The position numbers and the translations under genes were made by a program. From Euphorbia lathyris (Eukaryota > Streptophyta > Magnoliopsida > Malpighiales > Euphorbiaceae): a DNA stretch of 64,000 bases. The stretch lies in NCBI RefSeq assembly GCF_963576675.1, contig NC_088915.1, forward strand, positions 89,165,501 to 89,229,500. The letters run 5' to 3'. This document shows positions 10,643 through 20,338 of this stretch, piece after piece. The notes under the pieces were generated by a model, which did not search any database, was not told the DNA's origin, and saw only the letters and a program-made list of their open reading frames with translations. The first letter of the stretch is position 1, and each line of letters begins with the position of its first letter.

Positions 10643-11209
10643 AACTTCCCCATTTTGATGTTGGCAAAACTATTCAGCAAGGAACTCAGTATGAGCTCCC
10701 CCATGATAGTTGACCTAGTATATTTTAGCAAACTCCCCCGTAAGGGTTGAGCTACTAACTTAGTTTAACTTAAAACATTTAAAGATTTAAATGAGTAAGT
10801 CTGAGATCAGTTTTCAGATATAGGTAAGCTATTTCAACATATTCTATTTACTCAGTGTAAAGCGGAAGGTTTAGTCATATAGAGCGCGCTGAGTAATTTC
10901 TTGTTCAATGAGTTCTTATCAGAATGTATTACAAGCACATAGGTTAATGTCAAACATGTTATCAGCATATGATTTAGTCAAATAATTTTACAAGTGTTAA
11001 ACATAGCTGATTCAATTGAAGATACTTAATAACTCAGTATTTAGCAATATATATATCATAACTTAAGATTTGAAGATGATGAAGATAAGGATATGATATA
11101 TTGATGGAAGTCATTCATTACACAGCAACACATAAAAAGATAAGGCAACAAAAGATTACAACTGTATACTGAGCTAGCCTATCTATTTCTTTTTCTTGTG
11201 TTGTGAAGA
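10643..11209 (-). other. Copia polypurine tract and 3' non-coding region
   Basis: Directly inside the 3' LTR the minus strand reads caaaatggggaagt, a polypurine tract that would prime plus-strand synthesis. The remaining 550 bp up to the accessory frame hold no gene, only AT-rich sequence with repeated 'actcagtat' phrases. Confidence 0.7.
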
Positions 11210-14050
11210 CTAACTTTGCTCATACTGACGTCGCTCATGCTGAGCTCTATCTGCTTGCGCTTTCTCCCCCGTTTTGTCAACTTCGGGGAGCTTGAAGGCA
11301 TCAGTTAGGACAGCGCGAGTCAGTTCCTGAGAAAGCTCCTTTAGCTTCTCAGCGCTCTCATTAACGCCATCAAAAATGGCAACTCCATCAGCTGAGACCT
11401 CTTCAGGTATTCGGAGATCAGCAGCACTGATCATATTGACACTATAAGCTTGAGCTTTGGCTTGCCAGATAAGAGCTTCAGAGAGGCCAGCAAAGATTTG
11501 GTGGAATGTCTTCAAGAGAGCTGAGTCATAATGATGACGTTGGATATTGTTATGACGGATGTGGTTGAAAGATTGTTGTGCGATGGACAGCAATTCATTC
11601 TGCTTCAACGCGTCAGTATCCATCTCTTGCTTATTTAGATTAAGCAGTCTTATAGCCTCACCGATTTGCTCTACTGAGCACTGACTGTATGACACCATTT
11701 GCTCGTTTGTCTTCAGTTGCTCAGTGTGAAGCTGAGCAAAGAGCATTTTGAGTTCAGAGGAAGTGGCGTAGTCAGTGTTCACAGCGGACAGCTTCTGGAC
11801 TTGGTGATGGAGAGAGTTCAGATGTTGAACTATTGTCAGTTGTATCTCTGCCAACTTGGCAATGGAATCCTGCTTAGCTTGCTGGGCTTGGAAGGATAAG
11901 ACGACATTCAGCAGATCTTTAAGTCCCTTAACTTCATTGAGAAGCTGAGTGACCTGAGAGAGCTGGGTAGTCTCGAGAATAGAAGAACCAGCAGCAGGAG
12001 GAGTGGAATGTTGAAGATCTCTGATCAAAGATTGCACTGAGTCGATAATCTTCTTGCCGGACTCAGTGGCATTCAGATGGACATCAGTATGACCAGAAGG
12101 AAGTGGAGTGAAAGGTGTACCCTGGTCAGTGACTGGAAGAGTTTGCTCAATCTGCACTTGAGTTGGAGGAAATGTTGATTGATCGGTAGAGAGTTGAGTT
12201 ATGGAAGTTATAACCCGAATACTGTCTGTGCTGACGGCAGAAGAATGGGGAGTCAGCACCATGCTTGAGGAAACAGCATGAACAGTAGACGGTTCAACCT
12301 GACTGGTTGAGGTGGAAGAAGTGTGAGGGTCGGCATGTTCCCACTGAGAAGAAACAGAGGCTTGTTTTTCTAACGGCGCGGAGGTAGTGGAAGTAGATTA
12401 CCGTTTGAAGAATGTCAGTTTGACAGTAGAAGGATCCTTGGTTGTCTAGGAGAGAACAAGTTCAGGAATAGAAGGTGGTTGCACAGGAGATTCACTGACC
12501 ATCTTCTCACTGGCCTTAACCATCTTTTGCCTTCTACGCGGTGGAGTGGAAGTATGAGCAGGTTCATCTGAGTGAGTAGGAGAGGGTTCCTTTTTCTCAA
12601 TATGAGTCTGGTCAGCCTGCTGTTCAAGTTGATCAACAATGTGTTGGTCAAGTACTGGCTCAACTCCAGCAGCTAGCTCAGTGTCATGCTCATCACCAAC
12701 AGCTACCTCGGTGTCAGCATCCTCAGCTTCATTTTCGCTGGCAGTTTCCTCAGAACCCTCAGCGTCATCCTGACCGCTGGCTTCTTCGTCTTCCTCTTCC
12801 TCCTCAGTAGTTTCTCCATCAAGTTCCTCCTCAACTTGAGAGATGAAATGATCATCTAATTGGACTTCAGGTTCCTCGGACTCAGCAATAGTACCTTGAC
12901 ACTGGGTGAAGTGAGAGTCACCCGGTACAACGAAGTCGGTTGGTATGGTGTCCAAAGGAATCAAGGTAGAAGTTTTCTGCTTCTTCTGAGGTTGCTCAGC
13001 AGCTTCCTCAGTTCCAGGCTCACCTTGCCTGGTTCTTTTCTCAGCTGACTTGCCAGCTGACTTCTGCTTCTTTGCTGGAGACTCAACGTTTGCAGAGGGA
13101 GTCTCAGCAGTATTCCTCTTGCGAGAAGCTGGGGCCTTAGTTCTTCGCCCTTTCTTTAGCTCAGCAGTTTCCTCAGCTTGGCCAGCATCAGCAGCAGCAG
13201 CAGCTTTACCTTTCTTCAAAGGCTGTCCAAACTTCAACGCCCTCAGCGAGGCTGCTGTGATCTTAGTTCCTTTAACTTTCTCCTCACCTTGGAGGTCAAT
13301 TTTATGGTCAAGGAGGATCCTAGTTATGATTGACCCAAGTCTTAGCGTACCCGTGCTGCGTAGGAACCCAGCAACTAAGAAGACTGGCATGTTGATGGAG
13401 GTGTACGTCAGCATGTGCCATATGAAGCACTGTTCAAAGTTTGTTGCTGATGTAGTGCAGTTGATCTTCGGGTAAATAAAATAACTCAGCAGGTAGTGAG
13501 CCATTTTCTGGTGCTGACCCATTGAAGAAGCGGAGACTTCTCCTGAGTAGCCATCAGGTTTGCAAAAGCTGTGGACATAGTTTGTCTTGTCCTGATCTCC
13601 CGACTTTCTCAGCCTTGCTCCCTCAGTCTTCAGCTGAAAAAGAATTCCTATGTACAGAGGGTTGATGAAGATGGTTTTTCCTCTTACTTCAGTGCATAGG
13701 TAGTCGGTGGAGTCACTGGCAACCTTGAGGTTGTGGTAGAATTCCCTCACTAGGTCAGGATAAGTTTCATCCCTGACCGAGAACAGCCCAGTCCATCCAT
13801 TTTGTGAAATCCATTCACAAAATGGCTGTTCATTTTGTACGAAGTGCTCCGAAACCCATCTGGAGGGTTCAACCTTCCATTCGCGTACGTTCTCCAAAAC
13901 CTTGGAGTAGGTTCGGACCTTGACAGTTTTTCCTTGACCAGAGTTCTGGCCAGTTTTTCCCTTACTCGGCGTAGAGGGATTTTGGGTAGGTTGATCGGAG
14001 TTAGTCTTTTGGTGGCCGGCACCGGAGACGTTGAAATATAACTTAGTCAT
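11210..14050 (-). pseudogene. Accessory (env-position) ORF of the SIRE-type element, two nonsense codons
   Basis: A single minus-strand frame of about 946 codons runs from 14050 to 11210, interrupted only by TAG at 12446-12448 and TAA at 12398-12400. The N-terminal 240 residues (KVRTYSKVLENVREW, LVREFYHNL, VRGKTIFINPLYIG) resemble the domain annotated in plants as 'putative plant transposon protein'. The middle is rich in Lys, Ala and acidic runs (TTEEEEEDEEA). The C-terminal 350 residues are Gln/Ser-rich and probably coiled-coil. It occupies the place where SIRE elements carry an env-like ORF, but I see no signal peptide or clear membrane span, so an envelope role is not supported. It may have been one protein or two. 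Function unknown. Confidence 0.7.
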
Positions 14051-14532
14051 TCTTCGAATTTTGAAAAATTAGAGGAATTTGAGAGAGAAGAAGTTCAAAG
14101 TAGTTTCTTTGCCTTTAGAATTGATTAAGCGTAAAGAATAAAAGATGGGGAAATTCCCATAATTTATAGACGGAATGAACGGTGTGGATCTTAATCGAAT
14201 CCATGTGTCAGTTTTGCCTTGGGATTATGTACCGACAAAGATCCTGGCATTTATGACACATACGGCGAATACGTCATCCTAGGGCTATACGCGTGCTTTG
14301 CATTTATGCTAACGGATCTAACACTCAGTATTTAGAATGTCAAGCGTTTGATATTCTGAGTGGTCAGTAATGCATTTACGGATGATTTTAAAGTTTAAGT
14401 TTAAACTAGTTTACTCAGTGTGCAAGTTACTCAGTATTTGATGTTCAGTCAGTTTCGATGAGTTACTCAGCAAACAATCAATCATTCAGCATAGTAATTC
14501 ACTCAGCATTCATATTCATTTAGAACAGGAAT
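14051..14532. other. Spacer between copia pol and the accessory ORF
   Basis: No coding frame. The spacer is rich in 'ctcagta'-like words that recur throughout this copia element. It may hold a splice or promoter signal for the downstream frame, but no specific site was recognised. Confidence 0.45.
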
Positions 14533-16666
14533 TTACTGAAGAGGATTAAACATACTAATTGCTTCTCTTAGTATGCTGAACTGCTCACGGGCCAGTGGCT
14601 TCGTGAAGATATCCGCAAGCTGTTCGTCCGTTGGGACAAAGGTCAGCTTGATCTCACCTTTGAGTACATGGTCTCTAATGAAGTGATGTCTGATGCTGAC
14701 ATGCTTCATTCTGCTGTGTTGAATTGGGTTCTTGGAAAGATCAATTGCACTTTTGTTGTCACATTTGACTTCAATTGTCTTCGTTTGAACACCATAGTCT
14801 TAAAGCTGTTGCTTAATCTATAAGAATTGAGCAACACAATGACCAGCAGCAATGTACTCAGCTTCAGTGGTAGACAAGGCTACTGACGCCTGCTTTTTGC
14901 TGAACCAGGATACAAGACAGCTTCCTAAGAAGTGGCATCCTCCAGAGGTGCTTTTTCGTTCCAGCTTATCCCGTCCATAGTCAGCGTCAGTGTATCCGAT
15001 GAGTGTAAAATCATGAGTATTTGGATACCACAAACCTACGTTCACTGAGCTTTGCAAATATCTAAGGATTCTTTTTACAGCAATGTAATGAGATTCCTTA
15101 GGGTTAGATTGATATCTAGCACAGTAGCATACTGAAAACTGAATGTCCGGTCTACTAGCTGTTAAGTAAAGTAGAGAGCCTATCATACCTCGATATAATT
15201 TGCTGTCTACCGACTTACCATTCTCATCAGCGCAGAGGACAGTGTCAGTGCCCATAGGAGTGGATATTGGCTTGGAATTCTCCAAGTCATATTTCTTTAA
15301 TATCTCCTTGGCATATTTAGCTTGAATGATGAAGATGCCATTCTTTCCTTGTTTAATTTGAAGACCAAGGAAGAAGTTGAGTTCTCCCATCATGGACATT
15401 TCAAACTCAGTCTGCATTTGTTGGCTAAACTCCTTGCACATTGATTCGTTAGTTGCACCAAATATTATATCATCAACATAAATTTGGGCCAACAGGGTAT
15501 CTTTACCCTTTTTCTTAATGAATAAGGTTGTATCAGCTTTGCCCCTGACGTAATTTCTAGTCAGTAGGAAACTGGTCAGCCTCTCATACCAAGCACGGGG
15601 TGCTTGCTTGAGGCCGTACAGAGCCTTTTTGAGTTTATAAACATGGTTAGGGAATTTTGGGTCCTCAAAACCTGGAGGTTGATTAACATAAACCTCCTCG
15701 TTTATAACTCCATTAAGAAATGCACTTTTGACATCCATTTGGAATAATTTAAAATTCATGTAAGATGCATATGCACATAGAATTCTAATTGCCTCTAGCC
15801 TTGCCACTGGGGCAAAGGTCTCACCGTAGTCAATACCTTCTTGCTGACTGTAGCCCTGAGCTACAAGCCTTGCCTTGTTCCTGACTATGTTTCCTTGTTC
15901 ATCCATCTTGTTCCTGAAGACCCATCTTGTTCCAATGGTCTTTTGACTCTTTGGATGAGGCACTAACTCCCATACGTCGTTTCTTCTAAATTGATCGAGC
16001 TCCTCTTGCATTGTGATCATCCAGAATTCATCGTACTCAGCTTCAGCATAATTCTTCGGTTCTTGTACTGAGACGAAGGCAACATTGCTGAGGTACTTCC
16101 TGAGTTGATTCCTCGTCATCAGGGTATTCCCAGCAGAATCAAGGATCGCACTCTCTGAGTGCCCTCTTGGGATCCTTATCTCTTTAGGTAGATTTATGTC
16201 TTGTGCTGTTTCTGTTTCAACAATCTCTGCAGAAGTAGATGGGCCAGAAAAAGTAATCTTAGGTTCACTCTTACTCTTGGTCAGCCTTTTCGTGAATGAC
16301 TCAATAGCTGAGTTTGGATCATCTTCGGTCAGCGGCTGGTATCTACCTGCAGGGTCAGTTTCGTCGAACTCTACATGTATAGACTCTTCTAAAACTTGAG
16401 TTCGTTTATTAAAAACTCTGTATGCTTTGCTGTTTGTTGAGTAGCCCAAAAAGATAGCCTCATCAGCTTTTGAATCAAACTTTGCTAAGCTATCTTTGGT
16501 ATTTAAAATAAAACATCTACAACCAAAGGCACGAAAGTATCCAATATTGGGCTTTCGTCCTTTCCAAAGTTCATAGGGAGTTTTCTTGAGTATAGGTCTA
16601 ACTAGAGCCCTATTAAGAATATAACATGCTGTGTTAACAGCCTCTCCCCAAAAATACTTTGGAAGC
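14533..16666 (-). pseudogene. Copia pol, C-terminal part: reverse transcriptase and RNase H
   Basis: The minus-strand frame continues the integrase frame at 27447-26474, from which it is separated only by the gypsy insertion and its GAAGC duplication. Integrase tail: [76 protein letters not shown] and the catalytic YVDD near 15470. RNase [20 protein letters not shown] and [11 protein letters not shown]. Two in-frame stops, TAG at 14818-14820 and TAA 15 nt further on, break the last 95 codons, which remain readable to the natural TAA at 14533. The first replaces an expected Trp. The enzyme would copy element RNA into DNA in cytoplasmic particles; this copy is disabled. Confidence 0.9.
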
Positions 16667-17132
16667 TGATAACTTGCTGGATCCGCTTTGATATTCTTTG
16701 CCGGAGTTACCTGCAAAACAAAACCGGAGACAGGATCTCCGGGAAAACTCTCCGACGATCAAGTCAGTTTTTGAAAGAATGAGTCTATAATTTAGCAATA
16801 GCTTTGTGGGAAAAAATGTGAACGTACCTCCCCCCTTATTTTTAAGGCCTTTTATAGGTGTTTTTTGGGTAACCGCCGAGGGCGGTTACTCCTTAGTGGG
16901 CCACGTTCTGAGGGCGGTTACCCCTTTTTAGGCCATGTCCCTTTCGTGGCTTCCATGGCAACGAACGTGGTTCTGAGTGGGAGTCTTGATGATCCGTTTA
17001 GGAATTCGGGGCGGTTTACTCACTGCGCCCGCTTCCTTCATTCGGGTCCCGTCCAATCTTAGCCCATGGGGCTTTAATATGGACTGGGCTTGTGAAATGA
17101 ATATAACCCGTTTTGGGCTTCGCGGGTTATCA
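16667..17132 (-). repeat. Nested gypsy 3' LTR
   Basis: 466 bp, with terminal inverted repeat TGATAAC/GTTATCA, matching 26003-26468 apart from about nine substitutions. It abuts the purine tract on its inner side. Confidence 0.96.
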
Positions 17133-17397
17133 CATGCCTCCCCCTTGGTCTAGCAAGAGCCCTTTTAGGGTCTTTTTATAGGGGACGCTTCGTCTTTGTC
17201 CGATTATTTCAAAGTTTTGAATTTGTGCATTTCCCCTCTTTCGTTTTCTCCGGCGTCGACCTTTTAATTCCGTTACTTCTTTTCCGGCGTTGACCTCTTA
17301 ATCCCGTCACTTTACTGTGTTGTCTTTTTCATATAAGTTTTTCTTTTCACATTTGTTCCTTGTTTGGCTTTTTGCTTCTGTTTTCCTTTTATCGATC
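17133..17397 (+). promoter_or_regulatory. Gypsy polypurine tract and putative promoter/leader of the antisense gene
   Basis: On the minus strand the bases next to the LTR read aagggggaggcatg, a standard polypurine tract. On the plus strand the same region has tttttatagggg (about 17173-17184), a plausible TATA element, followed by a CT-rich leader up to the ATG at 17398. The antisense gene therefore seems to have its own promoter just inside the LTR. The TATA assignment is inferred. Confidence 0.5.
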
Positions 17398-19726
17398 ATG
17401 TCAGACCTCGACTTCGCACCGTTTGACGACGATTATGTCCGCGAGGTCTCTAACGAGGTCGAAGAGATGGTTGAGGAAGCTTCAACCAGCTCTCCTGGGT
17501 GTAATTCTCATCCCGCCGACTTCCTTCATCTGGCGAATACAACCGACGAGGGTTTAGGTTTTGACCCTAAAAAGTTGATTCCGCCACCTGTCCCAACCCC
17601 TCGTTTGTTACCAAAGAAGGACAGGTCGGGAAGTCTGGTTTGTCAAGAGACAATCGATGATTTGTGGGAGCATTATCACTGGCTCCGAGGTCTCGAGACT
17701 ATCATTCCTGGGGAGGATAGGGGACCGGGCGATTACCCAAAGGGGTACTTCACTATTTTCGTGGCCCAGATTATCTGCGGCTTCACTTATCCGCTGGCGG
17801 ATGAGATTGCTTCCGTCCTAGGCGGTTACGGAATCGCGCCCGGGCAATTGCATCCTAATGGCTGGGCCGATTTGACTCTGGACAAATTCTTGGCGGATTG
17901 TTTGGAGGTTCCCTTTTCGCCCAAAATCTTCTCCAAGCTCCACCATTTCAAAAGCTCGGCGGGGTATTTCACTTTCATCCGCCAGAGCGGATACTATGGT
18001 TTTGACGAGAAGCTGAACAAGATCCGCGAGTGGAATCGATCTTACTTTTTTATCAAGTTTAATGAGGAAAACCTGAACTTCCTTCGTTGCTAGAGCCGAC
18101 CCAACGTAAAGAGTTTAGACTTCGGGTATCCCAGCAAGGAAGAATCCGCCGTTATCAAGTTCTTGAAGAGCACTCCTCCTTTTGTATGGACATACGATCA
18201 GGCCTTTCATATGCTAAGGAGCCGAGTAGCGATTGCGTACCGCGAGGGGGATCGCGTTGTCTATATTCCTTATCGCGTTTTTGTGCAAGGTACTTTTTAT
18301 TTCCAAGTTGATAGTTTCTTTTAACCCTTTGCAGGGGTGATCCTTTATCTCAAATCGCTGCAGATCGGGAGGCTAAAGCCCTGGCGAGAAGAAAGAAGCG
18401 GATGACGGAAACCGCTTCCGTTGTAGGGGTGGATCCTTCTGGAGGGACGATTCCTTCTATTGGGGCGGCTTCCCCGGTTAGGGCTTCCGCTTCACAAGGT
18501 CCCGCTTCTGCCTCCAAGGATCTTCCTTTAACCAGGAAGCAGAAGATAAGTGCGGATACAGAGTCTTCTCGTTCTAAAAAGAAGAACACTTCTGTGTCCC
18601 TTACTGTTGGCGGCGCACCTGTATCCGCCTCGTCTAAAGGAAAGAGCAGTACCCCCATTCACGAGGTATCTTGATCTGCTCCTTCTCGTATTGCTACTTT
18701 TTCCTTATGAGCTATCTGCCGTTCTCTTGATATTTTTCTTTATGCTTTTGCAGCCAATCCCCGATATTAGCGGATGGTGGACTAGGACTTTCGGCCTGGC
18801 CGTGAACTTCTCTTGCAAGGATATTGTATCTTCCATATGCAATGTCCTCGGGCGACTTCCCTCTGCCTCCCGTGTGCGCGAGCAAGTACCGCTCCCTACT
18901 GCTGTGGAAGGGATCGAGAAGCGTTCTGTAGAGGTATATTATTGCTTTGTCCTTCGCTTTCAAATATCTTGTGTTCATTGTAACCGCATATTTCTATTCG
19001 CCCATTTTTATTTATGAGACGTGTTATATGCAGATTATCAATTTCGCTGAGGGCATTCTCCGAAGGGATGCAATGCGAGCCAAGGAGTTGGAAAGTCTTG
19101 GTACGGAATTGGCGACTCAGAAGTCGCTTTATGATGATGTCCAAGGGAAGGTGAAGGTCCTAGAGGGCACCTGTCAGAAGGCCGTGGGCGAGAAGGAGGA
19201 GGCCCTTAAATCCCTTCAGGCCAAGTCCGATGAACTGCAAAAATCCCTCGACGACCTAGCTGCTTTCAATGAGGCCCAAAAGAAGAGGGTTGAGGAGATT
19301 TTGGCTGAAGATGGCGCCCGCATCTACTGGTATGGGGAGCGGATTCATGCGGCTTATGAGCACGGGCATCAGGGTCTAGTACTTAACCGCCCCAAAGTTC
19401 CTATCCCTGAAAAGGATTTAACTGGGGAGTGGGATAAGCTGGAAGCCGAGGATGCTGATATGGATGAGGTACTCTTCTTAGATTGGAAGAGTCTTCAGGA
19501 TCCTCCGATTAGCTGCGAGATCCCTATTCAGCCCGCGGAAGGAGAGGCACCCCAAGCCGTTTCTCAACCTGTGCAAGAGGTACCTCTCACCGAAGAGGTT
19601 ACTGAAGCGGTTACCGATTCAAGGGTTGAGGATTCGCTTGAAGTAGATCCTCCTACCGGAGGAGATGAGGGAGTCGCCGCAGTCCAGGAGGGCATTAGGG
19701 GCGAAGGAGAGGAAGCTGTAGCATAG
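17398..19726 (+). pseudogene. Spliced antisense gene of the nested gypsy element ('putative gypsy-type' domain plus coiled coil)
   Basis: Four exons are proposed: 17398-18289, about 18335-18665, 18754-18933 and 19034-19726, separated by short introns with GT…AG ends and T-rich acceptors. The junctions 18665/18754 and 18933/19034 are exact and in phase. Exon 1 encodes MSDLDFAPFDDD… and a globular domain (IDDLWEHYHW, ITPG-like segment, GYFTIFVAQIICGFTYPL, LHPNGWADL) of the plant family named 'putative gypsy type transposon'. Exon 2 is Ser/Lys-rich, exon 3 holds GWWTRTFGLAV, and exon 4 is a coiled coil with an acidic tail. A TAG at 18091-18093 interrupts exon 1, and the first junction is out of frame by one base with the obvious sites, so this copy is probably inactive. 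Function is unknown. Antisense ORFs at this position are known in the Tat lineage. Confidence 0.75.
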
Positions 19727-20338
19727 CTTAACTTATATTTGGACTTTTGTATGTAAAAACCATGTAACAAACCGCTCTGATATATATATTTTCTTTCGGT
19801 TGTTGCTTTTCATATGTGTGTGATTGTCCCTTTTTTTTGCCCTTTATATGTGCCCTTTGTCCTTTTGCCGACTCCATATTTGTGTTTCTTCATAGCTAGG
19901 GTGGCCAGACCCTTTTTGCAATTTTGAGTACTCGTTTATTCGCTTAATTTTATGCCTTAACTTATAATTCTTCTTTCGAAAATAATCATAAGTTTTGATC
20001 ATAAGGTTTTGCGAGTGATGCGTAATCATGCATCCGCCTTTCTTTAACAGGCAACACATTTATGTGTTTTTGATTTTAACCCTAAGGTTTTTTGCGAGTG
20101 ATGCGTAATCATGCATCCGCCTTTCTTTAACAGGCAACACATTTATGTGTTTTTGTAAAGAATCCGCATTTTGTTGTAACATACTGAGTGAATGTAATAA
20201 CTTTTATTGATGATGAGAAAAAGTTTATTACATATGTACACCAATTGTGTGGGATCGAAGCCTCATTAAAACCTTTTATCAGAAAACCCAGTGGGAAAAA
20301 CTCATAAAAGGAAAAAGAGTACTCGTCATTTCCTCGAA
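19727..20338. other. Convergent intergenic region with an 84-bp tandem duplication
   Basis: It lies between the 3' end of the antisense gene and the 3' end of pol, which converge. A unit containing 'gcgagtgatgcgtaatcatg' and 'ggcaacacatttatgtgt' is present twice, at about 20007-20077 and 20091-20155. The unit holds the short palindromes atgcgtaatcatgcat and acacatttatgtgt. It may contain the 3' ends of both transcripts. No gene. Confidence 0.6.

Noticed and set aside
13050..13475. A 141-codon plus-strand frame
   Set aside because: It is the complement of the Lys/Ala-rich part of the accessory copia frame; the minus strand has the longer frame and family similarity.
16667..16716. Start of the copia RT frame inside the gypsy LTR
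   Set aside because: The first residues before PKYFW would come from LTR sequence; the true upstream frame lies at 26474 and beyond, across the insertion.
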